DNA of 64,000 bases from Chiua virens (GCA_019787685.1 JAHNUO010000023.1:310001-374000), one strand, 5' to 3'; numbered from the stretch's first letter, positions 22,789 to 35,824 are shown. A program made the numbers and translations. The notes: a model not told the origin generated them from the sequence alone.

Positions 22789-23807
22789 CTAGAAAAGAGA
22801 CATGCAGTTGGTAATTTGATCCTGACGATGCAACACGTGAGATCGGGCGGAGGTGGACATTCCAGGGCATTGCTAGTAAAAAAAAAAAAGGTTTGAACCA
22901 GAACAAAGTATCGGACGGACGACAGACACGCAAAATATCGGACGTACTCGGGTCCACTGGCAGACATCTGGAATGTCCATGATGACAACCTAGGGTATCC
23001 GTTAGATTGCATAGGAGGTACGATTGTGGTGTATGGGTAAGCAGAGCGGAAGAAAACGACGAGCTTTAGTCTAAGGAACTCGTACAGCAATCGTGTAGCG
23101 TATACATCCACGTTGATACCACGAGGGGGTGATACAGCGGCCGTTATTACTAGTACTACGTACTGTATTAGTAACGTACTCCATACGCACCTTGCTCAGG
23201 TTTTCTGCGAAGTACCTCGGAATTCAAACGTTTTGTGCGAGGGAAAAACATATTCGTCGAATGCAGTCCATTAAAAGCGTTAGTGGTTAACTCCCATATT
23301 GGAACATCGCCAGTCATCGTGAGGATCAAGTCCAACGTCACGGCTCCGAATCTGATGAGTGGTGAACGTTTATGGTGAGGTGCCACAGTTTCTCTGCGGA
23401 CCAAGAGCGCAGGGCAGCTCCGGCAGTTCAAGTTATAAGTTCCGAGAGGCACGGGATTCCCGGGGTCCTAACCAAGAGCCGTGACGGAACTTGAAGCATC
23501 GTTCTAAACAGACGAAAAGACAATCTTAGAGAAACTGAATTGCTACACATCCCGATATCGTATCCGATTCAACATTTTACATCCTTTTCAACGACAAACT
23601 TAAATTCGTATACAGTAATCAATCACCCACGACGACGAATGAGAGGAAATGAACGAACGCAGTCGAATGAGGCATGTAGGGCATGAGGTGTGATGTATGT
23701 CTGTCCGCACGATGCATAAAAAAAGGCGTGTCAGAATGAGAAAAAGAGTAAAAAGTAAAAGGTCAGTGGAAGCGCAGCGCTGGGTATACCGCACCGCAGC
23801 GATGGAA
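22789..23807. other. region upstream of the kinase gene, 5' exons not resolved
   Basis: It should contain the promoter and missing 5' exon(s) of the kinase-receiver gene. Fragments such as MDIPDVCQW (minus, about 22975) or the open frame 23168-23452 (minus, with LIRFGAVTLDLILTMTGDVP) could belong to it, but no splice path to the VAVK exon was convincing. A run of about a dozen A lies at 22879-22890. Confidence 0.35.
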
Positions 23808-25250
23808 TCAATCCAAAACCTCGAACCGCCCTCGCTTCCCTTCCCGTATCTCCTCCGCATCCTCCAACCCCCGCTTCTCACCAACACCCACATCCAGAGG
23901 CACCTCCATGCCATCGAATGCGGCGAACCCTTCGGGTACACCAACCCCCATCAAATTCTCGTTGTTCACGAGATCCTTGAGAATCGCTTGATAGCGCTCA
24001 TCCGAGAGACCCATGCCCGCCAGGGGATTGATCCGTCCGTCGTCGTCATAGCTCTGCATCGACGATGACGATGACGCGCCAACCGCAAGCGCTTCGTTGA
24101 ACCTTCCATCTGACAAGGGTGGCACGCCAGCGGGCGGTCTCGGTAACTTGGACATTTGTTGGATCACTTTGAGATGCATCAGGTGTTTCTGATCATGGCC
24201 ACATTTCAGGCATGAATTCATCAGGGACGACATATGAGCGCACCTCGAGCATGTCCAACAAGCCCTCCTTCGTAAATGGTTTTGGAAGGATGTCATTCAT
24301 TCCAGATGAATAGTACGTCATGATCTCACTTGGTTTTGAGTTGCTGGTCATAGAGATGATGGGCGTCATATGGTCAAACTGCCTTATCAGCGACGTGGCG
24401 GAAATCCCATCCATCTTGGGCATCACAATATCCTATAACCCAACGCGTCGAAGTCAACCCTAGAAAAGGAACAAATATCTAGACGCACCATCAAGACCAA
24501 GTCATACTTTTCCAGATTCATTTTGGTTACCGCACCGACGCCGTCCACAGCCACGTCGATCGCACAGCCAAAGACTTGCAAAAACTTGCTGCTCAGCCGC
24601 CGACTTACTGCATCGTCATCCACTAGTAACACACGTGGCGGCACTGCCCACCCCGGGACAAAGGTGGAACGACGCACACGCAACTTCTTATGGCTCCCAG
24701 AGCCCGAAGGGGAGGATGTCGAAGAGGATGATGTGGACGCCCCGCTTGAGAGATTTGTAGGCGTCGGCTGTACGACTTCCTCTGGCCCCGGACTCTCTTC
24801 CTTCTCATACCCTTCATCCTCACCACCGACGGCGCCGCCTACGGGATCTCTCCCATCTCCGGAACTCGCACCATCTTCTCCCGGAAACGTCCAATTCCCA
24901 TTTTCATCCTCGACATTACTTCGTGGCATCAAATGTCCGAGCGTAAACACCTGTAAACCCTCATGCGCATTCTGCGCAGGGGGTTCCCACATTTCCGGGG
25001 GTATGATAAAGGGACCATCACCAGCGGAAGTCCCAGGGTCGTGCATCTGGAAATGCATCTGGGATATCCGTGAGAGGGTATCTTGGCCCGAAGTGACAGT
25101 CACGTCTGTCCCGGTCGACGACGAAGATCTCGTCGTCGTGCTTGAACGAAAGGACAAGCCACTTTCAGCGCGTCGAGACATCTCGTTCATCTGGACGAGG
25201 CTTGCACGCGCGATGGCACTAGGATCAGGGTGCTCGCCGAGCCCCAGTAC
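23808..25250 (-). repeat. segmental duplicate of SKN7 C-terminal half (source)
   Basis: Partner of 20128-21530. This copy is the likely source because it sits in a complete SKN7 gene with its DNA-binding domain. It also keeps about 35 tail residues (near the codons for [15 protein letters not shown]) that are missing in the copy. Confidence 0.85.
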
Positions 25251-27423
25251 CCGCTGCGCTTCTTGCGCAGGCAAGAATTGCATTTGTTGATTTAAACTTT
25301 GCAGCGCTTGACTGTTGGGTGGAACCTGAGTTTGTGTATGCCCTAGCGCTTGTAATAACGATGACGATGATGTAGATGGAAGTGGTGGAGCTGGTGAAGC
25401 TATCGCCATGGGTTGGAGAAATGGACTGGGTTGAGGCTGCGAGTTGACAAAGAGGGAAGCTGCTGCAGACGCTGCATTTCCCGTACCTGTTGCAAACAGG
25501 GACGGGGGAGGATGGGTACTAGGTGTCATGCTGTGGGCAATGATTGGGGGAGCAGGGGATGCCACGGGAGTTTTTGGCTGAGGGACTGAGGAGGGGGCGG
25601 CGAGTGTGAATGGTGCCGTTGTGGGTGCCGGCATCTGGGATGCCATACTGTCCTTGGGTTTCGCTGCCTATGGGTAAGTATATGGAACGGAACGGGAAGC
25701 AGGTAGTGATAGCAATAAATGAAAAAGTCCAAAGAGTACCGGCAACACCACTGTTATGCAGGCACCCGTTGGCTTCAAATTGATTGCGCGACGACGCTCG
25801 CAAATGTCCAATAACATCATACAAACCAAGCCTCGATCACACGACCCAACATTGATAACCCGATAAGCGAGTCGCCCATACAAGACCAAGAAGAGAACAC
25901 AGAATAGGGAACGGAAAGTGAATCAGACAACTACTCACCTTCCATGCCTAGAAAATACTGGATCAGACCCTGCATCAAGGCATCCTGCTGTGCCATATTT
26001 TTCTGGAAATTGACCATCTCTCCGAGGACATCACGATAGCTGCGCTCAAGGCCACGCATACGCTCTTCGGATCTGCTCAACTGCGCGCGGAGACCATCAT
26101 TCTGGACCTGCAGAGAGGCGATCTGCTGCTGCAACGCGGAGACCGAATTCTGGAGACCGGTGGACATTGTCTGGAGGGTGGCGGTCTGTGACTGAAGAGA
26201 ATTGGTCTGTGACTGGAGAGCGGTGGTCTGATTCTGAAGGACGGATGTATGCGAGGCGAGGGTGCTAGTCTGTGCGTGGAGAGACTCCACGTCCCCGGAT
26301 GCTGGCCCTGGCGAGCCGGCAGAGACGGAACGAAGAGAAGAGGAGGGAGCATTGCTTTGGGCGGGTTTGCGCATAGCGGGGACCTTGCGCTTTATGTTTT
26401 CGAGGGCGTCGCGCCTGTCGACATGAAAATCTGGATGGCGAAATGTCCAGGAGTGTTCGCCAAATTGGGAGTCGTCGGTGTTCTTGACCTGCAAGGAGGG
26501 TGTTAGCTATCCGGATATCCGGGCCGTCCCTGGTGTCACGGATTCCCATGACCCCCGAAAGGGGTGCCGGGGATCGCACAAAAAGAAGGCAGTTTACGCT
26601 CGATCGTGCCCCGTTTCACACACGCCATTATCGAAGCACGCCAAAAAAGAAGGCGAATTCCCCAGGCCAGTAGGCGATCGCGCGCTCGCCAACGATCAGC
26701 TCACCTTGTGAAAGTCATACTTGTTCAGCTGCCGCACGAATGACGCAAAATTCGAGTGTTTGAACAGCCGAGGGAGAATCGCTTTTGTGAATTCGTTCAT
26801 GTCCTACCAACACGGTCAATATTACTCCTGATACTGCATGTCGCTGGTGCATACCTTAACCACAAAGCAGTCCCCGCTTGGGGCCCATGAGACGACGTTT
26901 GAAAACGCCTGATCCTCCAGCATCCTGCCCCCGATATCGTTAGATGTTCGAATACACCACAGTGGAGCACTCACTTGTACAGTTTCTTCACAAAGTCACA
27001 TGTTGCCGGCATGTTATCGTCCACATCCTTGCTCAACGCCTGTGCGTGCGGGGGAGGCGGGGGAGGCTGTGGGGGAGGCAGCTGCTCCCGTTTCATCTGT
27101 CTGGTCTCCGCGGGTCTCGGTCCGGGCTGGTTATATGGATGGTGGAGTGTGCTTGAACCTGGGAGGATATCTTCCCGAGAATTCGATGTACGGTGCATCG
27201 TACCAGACCATGTCAGAGAGGAACTCGGCGGGGGTGACACATGACGGTGACCATATGGGGAGACCCGGGCGGAGGGTGAGTTGAGTGGCGGTAGGGTATT
27301 AACGTTTGAACGCGAAGGATTGACCGGTGGAAGGTGGAGCTGGGAAGGTGGGGGAAGGTGGGATGAGTGGAATAATTGTTGTCGTACTGAGGAGTAGGGC
27401 GGTCCTTGGGATGGTGGATCCAT
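23808..27423 (-). CDS. SKN7: SKN7-type response regulator transcription factor (HSF DNA-binding plus receiver)
   Basis: Start at the ATG at 27423 ([10 protein letters not shown]). The first exon is proline- and serine-rich with a PPPPPP run. An HSF-type DNA-binding domain spans several exons: [66 protein letters not shown]. Next is a long glutamine-rich coiled coil with heptad-like LQSQT units, ending near FLGMEG at about 25945. After a poorly resolved intron (about 25670-25940) follows a low-complexity linker, then the receiver domain with [19 protein letters not shown] (phospho-acceptor), ISMTSN and LPKPF, and a short tail ending EVLD. SKN7 is the terminal response regulator of the fungal His-to-Asp phosphorelay, acting in the nucleus in oxidative, osmotic and cell-wall stress. 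Its C-terminal half is the source of the copy in the neighbouring kinase gene. Confidence 0.93.
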
Positions 27424-28679
27424 GAAACGCTATCTGTACAATCTGTTGGGAGCCAAGTCGAGGCGGGGCGGGACGGGGCTGGAACGGGACAAGTGAAACC
27501 AGTGGGAAGGCTCCGTCGTGTCTGGACAAGCGACAAACTGAGCTGGGTTGTCTTGCATCCGAGCACGAGTTATTAACCTTGTCGCTCAACCCAAACACCC
27601 GTAAACTGCCTATCTCTACCATTTCATGCCGCGCTCGGCATCCTCTCGGCTCGAACCGGCAGTTCTCGCTCAACGACGTCGTGCACCGATACCCTCGTCG
27701 ATGGCCGGACGAGTGCTGGCCGTGATCGACGTTCTTTATGGCGGATCCATTTTACCGACGGTCTGGACTCTATTCAACGTTAACTGCCTTTTTTTCTCTC
27801 GCGCTGAACGACAACACGGCGCCAGGAGAGATGCACGTTATCCCGTTCCAGGCCACCCCCGCCCCGGTCTAGATCCCCCATAATTGCTTCCGTCAATCAT
27901 CCTCTTTGCAACTACGGTCCCGCCGCGGCTCGAAGTTCCTCTCCTGCCGGCAATCATACCAATTGCTATACGCCGCCATCATAAACGGTTGTTGTCCCTT
28001 TGAGAACCTATCTGGCAAGACGTGTGCTCGAGGTGGACCTCACCAACGTCGACATTAATGTAAATAAAAATCAGGTTCAGCATGTTACGAACTATGTTCT
28101 CCTCATACTTTAACGCTTCAACTTTCAACGTTTCAACATTCAACGACCTGTGCTTGGGCAAGTTTCACTCATTTTATGTTCGGTTTTATTTTGTACTTGG
28201 TTAAATATCCCCGGATCATTATTAAGTACCTTGAATAAATAAGAAGTCGATCGCGGGGGCAGAAAAGTCGGAGGTGGGCACACATCGACTGCGAAAATCG
28301 AAACCTGATCGGCGACGACATGCCGACACCAGCCCCAACAACTTCCGAGTCCCTCGATGTCGATGGTGATGTAATCACATCGAGTCGAGTTAGAGATCGT
28401 ACTTGGCACGTTGGGACCAAAAGCTAGACCAAAACGCAAAAGTAACGGAGGTGGCGGGGTCGAACATATGTCGACGGGAAACAATGTAAAAGGGCAAGCA
28501 GTCCACTCAAAACAAGTACTTGAGTCATATTTCGGATTGTTTTCAGAGACACAAATTTGGTAAGACTGCAGGTCTCAGGCGGCCGAAGAGTGTGGCTGTG
28601 CAGTATCGTTCCGCGTGATCCCGAGCGGGTAAATTTCGTGTCGCGTCCACGCTCGTCCTCTCTTTCTTCTCCTCCAGTC
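27424..28679. other. divergent intergenic region, SKN7 / PDA1
   Basis: About 1.25 kb holding the promoters of SKN7 (minus) and PDA1 (plus). CT-rich tracts precede the PDA1 start. A short simple repeat of the caacgtttcaacattcaac type lies near 28115-28145. No gene could be supported. Confidence 0.45.
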
Positions 28680-30283
28680 ATGGCTTCCCTCGCTCGGTTA
28701 CGTCCCTCCCTCGCACGTCGTATCGTCCGTCTTCTTCTCTTCTCTTCTTCTCTTCCTTCATTAGCACTCATTTTTATTGTGTTTTTAGACGACATTTGCA
28801 CGCACCATCACTACCTCGGCGGACACTACCTTGCTGCAGGACACCATCACTGACCATTCCCAGCCTTTTACCGTCAAACTCCATGAAGATTCTTTCCGCA
28901 CCTTCAAGTGCGATCCACCTTCCTTTCAAGTTCAGGTCCAAAAGGACCAGCTCCTTAAAATGTACAAGGACATGCAGACCATGCGTCGCTTGGAAATGGC
29001 CGCCGACACCCTCTACAAAGCCAAGCTCATCCGTGGTTTCTGTCATCTTGCCATAGGACAGGTAACGTTACACCTACTCTTCCTCGCCTTTCCGCCGTAT
29101 TCATCGCGTTCTAGGAAGCCGTCTCTGTTGGTCTCGAGTATGGTATCAAATCCGAGGACCGTGTCATCACCGCTTACCGGTGTCATCCCTTTGCTGTCAT
29201 GCGCGGCGGCACCATCAAGGGTGTCCTTGCTGAGCTCCTTGGTCGTCAGGCCGGAATGTCTCATGGAAAGGGTGGCTCTATGCACATCTTTACCCCTTCC
29301 TTCTTCGGCGGTAACGGCATTGTCGGTGCTCAAGTCCCCGTCGGTGCTGGCCTTGCCTTTGCGCAAAAGTACCTCGGTCACAAGACCGCCACTTTTGCTC
29401 TCTACGGTGATGGTGCTAGTAACCAGGGTCAAGTCTTTGAAGCGTTCAACATGGTGGGTGAATTGCCTGTGCAGTGTCTCAGACTGAGGATATATGCGCC
29501 TTTAGGCGAAGCTTTGGGACCTCCCTTGCGTCTTCGTCTGTGAAAACAACAAGTACGGTATGGGTACATCGGCGGAGCGCAGTTCCTCCAACACCGAGTA
29601 CTTCACTCGCGGCGACAAGATCCCTGGTATTCAGGTTTGTTACCTCGATTGAACCGCTACCGTGTCGTTGACGTAATGACGCCTCCGTAGGTGAACGGTA
29701 TGGATATCATCGCCTCCAAGCATGCCGTTGAGTTCGCCCGAAACTGGGTTGTCGAGGGCAATGGCCCGCTCCTCATGGAGTTCGTCACCTATCGTTATGG
29801 TGGCCACTCGTACGTACGTTTATTTTTGTTTCGACGATTACTCATGGGATTTCCTTGTCAGAATGTCCGACCCTGGCACTACCTACCGTACGCGTGAGGA
29901 AGTACAGCGGATGCGTAGCACTCAAGACCCAATTCGTGGGCTGCAACGCTACATTGAGGAATGGGGTCTCGCGACGGAACAAGAGCTCAAGGTGTGTTTT
30001 TCTCCCGTCTTCTGCAATCCCACCGTTATTTTCGTCTTCGATTATTAATTTGCCCCTGGTAGCAACTTGACAAGGATGCAAAAGCAGAGGTCGACCAGGC
30101 CGTTGAGGAGGCTAAGCAATCGCCCGAGCCCCTCGCCAAGGATCTCTGGACGGACATTTACTACAAGAACACAGAGCCACCATCCATGCGTGGTCGGGAG
30201 CGTGAGGAGGTACGTGCAGCCTCTTCGGAAGCATTACAATATGGCTTACGCGTCGTCGACCTCGTTAGGTACACTACTATTAA
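28680..30283 (+). CDS. PDA1: pyruvate dehydrogenase E1 component, alpha subunit, mitochondrial
   Basis: Start [15 protein letters not shown] (28680-28724), a mitochondrial presequence that continues after a 64-nt intron with [11 protein letters not shown]. Later exons read [17 protein letters not shown] and [11 protein letters not shown], then [24 protein letters not shown] and [15 protein letters not shown]. The thiamine diphosphate-binding block is [16 protein letters not shown], followed by [15 protein letters not shown]. The regulatory loop is [19 protein letters not shown], where the serine of SMSDPG is the family's inactivating phosphorylation site. The last exon (from 30269) gives EEVHYY as C-terminus, stop at 30281-30283. 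The enzyme decarboxylates pyruvate in the matrix within the PDH complex together with E1 beta. Catalytic and regulatory residues appear intact. Confidence 0.97.
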
Positions 30284-30547
30284 TTTGAGCGGGTGAGGGG
30301 TTAGAGTGCACAGTACGACGTATGCATACGGGACCTTCTACGTTACTTAGATATGGGCGCTTTCGTTTCCTTGGTGCATGGTTTTCACTATAATGATGAA
30401 CCCTCTAACCGAGTGTTCCATTTATCATGATAAGCTCTGGGTCTAAGTGTTCTAGAGGTTAAATGTTCAAGGACCCGTGTCGAGCATCGTGATTCGACAT
30501 CGATGTCAAGTGCGCGGAATATGACTGACTTGCTTTGCAGGCAGGGT

Positions 30548-32300
30548 GATAAACAACCCTTCAAGTTTTCCACTCGACTCACCTGTCATCCTCAAAGATC
30601 TCTCTGAAATCGCAAGTCGATCCCTTCACTGAAGAGGAGCATCAGAAATGGACAAGGCGATTCTATCACTTCCTGAGTACCCCACTGATGATCATTATGC
30701 CTCCCTTCTCTCATCCATCATTGCAAATTCGATGAAAATGTTGGACCTCAAACTTGAATGCACCGACGGCGAAAAGGTTAAAAATTTGATGGAGAAGTAT
30801 CCTGGATTACGAGAAAGGCTGCAATCTGCTTCGAAGGAGAAATCCTACCGCTCTATTCGTGTCCTAAGAATGTATATGATCATCGCTTTGATCATGTTTT
30901 GAATTACCCTACAAAAAAACCGCATTCGCGTGCTACCGTGACTAGGTATTTTACTAAATTATTCCAGTCCTTGCTCCTATCGGACCCATCGAGAGAAAAT
31001 AGTTGCTATCAGCATTGACGTCCCAATCGAAGGGCCCTTCTGTGGATGGACTTTATGAATATCTTCGGATCAACAATTCCACATACTCTTGCAAAGGATC
31101 CGAGATACTAAGGAAAGTTCTGCTCGATCGTGCAAAGTTCCGGAATGGGCAAGACCCGTCTTATGCTAGAGGTAATATATTGCTTTTCTCGTGCACTAGC
31201 TGTAAACGCTCATTCCTTCGCAGTTGGTTAACTGTTACACACGAATCTACGGCCCACCAAGGACAAAACCGGATTCCCTTCCGTGACGACTTCCCTGCTA
31301 GGATTCTCACGAAAGTGACCAAACCCACCATGCAGGAAGAGACTTGTAGATTCCGATGCCACCTCTTTTTTCAGCAATCTTCAGAGTTCTTGGAGAACAC
31401 CTGGGAAGTGATCTCACAGACAAGTGTTGGAAAGCTTCAAGTTTAAGCACGTATTCATCGACTCGTGACGATTTCAAAGCACTGCATAAGGTGTACGACG
31501 ACAAGGTGAACATAGTGATTCTAGACCCATGATTGTTTTTGACTCGTTGAGATTGATAGAGGAACATGATCGCCACAAACGAGTTCAATCTCACCGACCA
31601 CCATCTTGCCGAAGTTGGGAAGACGCTGCAGGCATTTTACGACAACATGTGCTCCAAGGTTTATCTACCATCCCAACTGTAATGAACCAAAACAGGTCAT
31701 TGCCCTTGACGAAGCCCATACGTTTCACGCTAAGCTTGATACTAATTATCACCGTGCACCAGAAGTTCTTCGAACCATCAATTGTTACTCTGATTATAAC
31801 CCAGTCACGGGTAGTAGCTAACTGTGGCCTGATACCGGTTGATTTTCTACAGTTTGGGCTTGGAAAATCGTTCCGGGATCGCCAAGATCGTTCCATGGCT
31901 ATATAAGAAGGAATCCGAGGACGCGTACATAAACTTTCCCATTGGTTGTCTATGAAGTCCAACATCAAACAGATACAGGGTTACGAGCGGAAACTTAATC
32001 AAGCGTCGTACGTTGCGGATTCTTATTCATTACATACAACTAACTGCAAATTCCACATAGATTGGAGGATTTCACAGAGCGACACTGGAAGCGAACAAGT
32101 GCTGCCATAACCAACCAAAGATCGGCAAAGTCCTGTATACTTCAGAGACCAGGCGCGTATCCCAGATATTCATCTCCGACAAAGACCGTATCACAGAGAG
32201 TGGTGCTGAAGCACAGGGTGTTTGGAGGTGCGACTCGGATATCAGCGACCCAGATACAGCCGAATCTCCTGCATACATTGTAATTCTAGCTGATCTTGGT
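30548..32300 (+). pseudogene. decayed P-loop ATPase gene
   Basis: Fragments in several frames lie in a sensible order: KIVAISIDVPIEGPFCGWTL (near 31000, then a stop), a Walker A block SIVQSSGMGKTRLMLE (about 31125-31175), then LLHTNLRPTKDKTGFP, which shifts frame into FRDDFPARILTKVTK (about 31285-31320). A Walker B-like block VIALDEAHTFHAK (about 31697-31735) and a later piece AYIVILADLGVETPD (near 32270) follow. This resembles a basidiomycete family of large uncharacterised P-loop proteins with an SSGMGK(S/T)R Walker A. Stops and at least one frameshift cannot be removed by plausible introns, so I call it a pseudogene. Open pieces continue to about 33353 (PPHQPTFGKSVAHH), whose relation is unclear. 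Expected role if intact: NTP hydrolysis, substrate unknown. Confidence 0.5.
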
Positions 32301-33523
32301 GTCGAAACCCCGGACTGTTGGTGTCGTTCCAACCCAGCTCAATTTCGGAGACACGAAACTCCTGCTACTACGAGGCTCCCTGTCTCCTCATTCATGCGAA
32401 GGGTTGGATTTCAACTTATGTAACATGTCCGTTTCTGACGGATCGCCCCATCTTCAAAACTCACGCCTTGGTTAAAAGGCACCCCATTCCCGCTCAAAGA
32501 CGAATGTACTCACAATTTCTGCAAGGGCAAGTTCAATTCCCGTCCTCCGCAGAGCTGCGCCATGTCCAGTGGCAAGATTTTTCGCCGGTATCGTGGCTCA
32601 CACTGTCAGCAACTCCTACGCATCTGACGATAAGATGGATTGTAGCTCATAATACATCATGTGTCCTGTCTTTGTCGATCATGACGAGTATTCTATACTA
32701 TACAGAGCGAAGACGTTGTAAGTTAGCTTCTGAACACGATGATTCTGTCTTCTTGTTTACAGCAGCTCCATGAATGCATGTAGTGAATGTGCCAGTGATG
32801 AACAACAGCATGAGAAGATTGGAGACAATGCGACACAGTAAATTTGAGACGATGTCGATATATGTCAGCACGCCTGGAGACACGATTTACTCAGAGATCG
32901 CCATATTGTTGATCATGCCCAGCCACTCCCTCCCGAACGTCTGATTCCTTGGATGACACCGTAGTTATCGTAATAGTATGTACGATGACCCATAAAGTGT
33001 ATGCTCAGAAGATCGAACTGAATTGCATTGTGCAAGTACCGTTTGACCTGGAACACTCTCGTATTTTTCGTATCCTTAACATCCTCGAATCAAGTTTCGT
33101 CTTCGTCTCTGAGCGGTGGAATAATATGAGTTGTTGGTCCCACGAGGGTATGTCACCATACGGTGAAACAAGGAAGTCGACAGAAACGGGTCGCGCACTC
33201 TTTGATCCGCCTCACCAACCAACCTTTGGCAAGTCCGTCGCTCACCACGTCGCTCCGACTAAGGACCTGCCAGTGTATGACGGGCAAAGGGGAGATTATC
33301 TTCTCGCTCTCGATGTGTTCCAGAAGGGACTCGAGGTTTGTCTGGTGTGGTAAAAAGCGCCGGTATGTAGCCTGAGTGAGTCTCGAAGTGAATATTGAGA
33401 CGTACTCATCGGACTACTAGAATGAATCAGGACTCTGATCAGTCCGCATCACGAGACTGCAGATATTCTTGTAATGCCTTATAATACATGCTCAAGAAAA
33501 CTAAATTGTATAATGATAAAAAG

Positions 33524-33860
33524 GCTTTATTATCCCTTTGCAACAGTAGGTCCAGTGGAGAATAACCATCGGACAGTCAGTGATTACACACATCATGTCG
33601 TTTGGTAAAGGCTGGCAAGGTTCGTCAGGCTGGCACAGCTTTGCATACTCTTTATAACAGTGGGTTGAGTGCATAATAAATGTCAGACCATCAGTGAAGG
33701 CACAAATTTATGCAATTCAGCAGTAGTGCATAAGGCATATCAGATTGATACAACTTTACATACTCCTTATAATGGTAGGTATATGGAAAATAAGTGTCAG
33801 ACAGTTAGAAAAGACGTACATTACTCGGATTAGTAAAGATGGGCAAGGCCAATTGGTTTG
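33524..33860. repeat. three diverged tandem repeats of about 114 bp
   Basis: Units start near 33524, 33638 and 33752. Each begins with a version of gctttgcatactctttata, followed about 45 bases later by a version of gtgtcagacagt. Copies 2 and 3 are closer to each other than to copy 1. The area is AT-rich, between the decayed ATPase gene and the DUF6698 gene. Confidence 0.5.
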
Positions 33861-34319
33861 AGGGCAGTTGGAAATGTATACCAAACATACCTTTACTGAG
33901 CAAGAACATCGATACTCAAGACATCTACAATTTGTGTCCAACACACATTCGTAGCCAACTTTTTCGTTCATGCTTGAATCTCATCAATACAATCGCTCTG
34001 ACGACATTGTCAAATAAGTGTCAGGAAGATGAAAGTAGGTCAGATATGCATGTGTTGGAAGAGTTTGTCAACCGTGGAACTGGTAAATCAACGTGCAATG
34101 ATTAACCACGTGGTGATGGTGAATAATTACCCACAGTATGATTATGATGGGCAAAGTGAATCATCCTGGGAGTAGAGGCAACCAAAGGAAACATTTTCAC
34201 GCTGTCATCATTGTCGCTCACCAAATGAATAATGGGAAACAAACAACCGGATTGTTCTGCTTTATGATTTCGATCTCAAATAGCCTAGTATAACATTCAA
34301 GTTGAACCTAAATGACAAT
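33861..34319. other. intergenic, no gene seen
   Basis: AT-rich stretch downstream of the tandem repeats and 3' of the DUF6698 gene. No coding signal recognised. Confidence 0.4.
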
Positions 34320-35824
34320 TTAACCACTGCTAGCAATACGGCGCTTCTTCAGCGACTTCGCCACAGACTTCTGGGCAGATCCATCCCGTTCAATCCGAAA
34401 AGAAAAGGTGGGTCCAAATACCATCCTGCATTTTCAATTATTATGGTATGTAAAATGAAGCAACCAAGGGACTCCCCTGTTCCACCATAACAAAAGTTCG
34501 TCAACAAACCTTTTATCCTCTTCGGTCTTGGTTTCTTCGAACCACTCCACTATCGCTTCATAGAACTCATGGGTGTCAAATACACCATCGACGATTGCCC
34601 AAGAACCTGCAGAGGACAGGGCGAAACGAATCTGCAATGCAGTCAGTAATTCATTAGTATCAAATCTGGTGTCGATGATAAACGGCTGATTTACCTGGCA
34701 GGCCACATAGGCTATGGCACGTGGTTGAACTGTTTGCATACCTAGGAGTTTGGCCACGTTTGACCGCGTCCGTCTATCACCTCGGCGACGTTTCCTGCCA
34801 GCAGTTGGCTCGGGACCCTCGTCGTCCAATGCAGAAGTCGGAGAGATAAAGATGGCTTTGAAGGCCTGAAATGGAGAATCAGCGATGATGTATGGATTTG
34901 TGTGCAGGACATGCCTTGACTAAAATTTCGCCCTTGAAAAGTCCGTTGTCGAGATTGGTGGGGTCTGACCGACCACCAGCATACAGGAATGCCGGCCAAG
35001 ATTGCGCGGTGACGAGAAAGTCGGGATGGAACTCGCGAATATTCTGCCGGTGACTGTGTCGTTGGGATACTTAGTTCTGTCATTCAAAAGGTTTGCGGCG
35101 CAGAGATCACTCACGTGGGATCATTCCAGTTATAGTCAACTGGACACAAGAGGCTTCCAGTCGCGTCGTTGTAGAACCCTCTCCCACTCTTGTCTTCAGA
35201 GCTGAGGGGAGGATCAGGCTTTGGTGTCTCCTGCATGAGCCAGTTGACGACCAATACTTTAAGCCTGTGGGTATCGTCAGTGCGGCCGGTGTCAGCACCT
35301 CGTTCGAGCTAAATTCACATCAGTCCTATTGTACAAAGTCCAAGGAAAGAAAATTCTCGCCTGTTGTAGAGCATCGCCAAGCTCTGTCTGGGGAATAGCA
35401 CGAATGGAGGGAATCCACCGTAGAAGTTCTCTGTAGGATCTGTACAAACGGTTCTCCCTTGGGCGTGCTATCAATTACACTGATAAGGAATGTAAAACGG
35501 TACGCACGCCTCTGCGTGGTTCGCAGTGTTCGTGTTGGCAACATGGGCTCGTCGGTCTGCTTCCGCCAACATGTCATTGACACTGTCGTGGAGAGACACG
35601 AGGCGTCTGATGAGTCGTCCTTTGTAACGAAAGCTTCTATGAACGCTACAGATAAAAAAGGTCAGGTCAATGGGCACAGAGAATAATCGCAAGATACTCT
35701 GCGATCTGCTTTGGAGGTTGCCGATATTCAAGTTACGGTCTTGCAAAGCGATAAGACGTGCCATTTGTTGCATCAAAAAAGCAGGATCGACAGTCTGGGG
35801 TGGGGAATCATCTGCACTAGACAT
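34320..35824 (-). CDS. DUF6698-like protein
   Basis: The start is the ATG at 35824 (MSSADDSPPQTVDPAFLMQQ). Exons then give a helical piece GRLIRRLVSLHDSVNDMLAE, LYRSYRELLRWIPSIRAI, RLKVLVVNWLMQETPKP and the family-typical GSLLCPVDYNWNDPT followed by a gtgagt intron. After it come SWPAFLYAGG with DPTNLDNGLF, AFKAIFISPTSAL, VQPRAIAYVACQ, IRFALSSAGSW and FVDELLLWWNR. These match the order of blocks in DUF6698, an uncharacterised family expanded in agaricomycetes and often near transposons. A tail MVFGPTFSFRIERDG ending RRIASSG (stop 34320-34322) fits as the last exon, but no canonical donor gives the right phase. Without it the frame ends at 34434. Function unknown; the gene may be slightly damaged at its 3' end. 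Confidence 0.65.

Noticed and set aside
22879..22890. A-run as a retroposed poly-A tail
   Set aside because: No intronless gene copy or target-site duplication adjoins it; the chimeric gene retains introns.
24523..25290. 255-codon open frame on the plus strand
   Set aside because: It is antisense to the SKN7 linker and receiver, whose protein motifs are unambiguous. The frame is open because of biased codon composition.
26510..26600. Hairpin acccccgaaaggggt as a possible structured RNA
   Set aside because: It sits within an SKN7 intron, is short, and shows no further structure or tRNA features.
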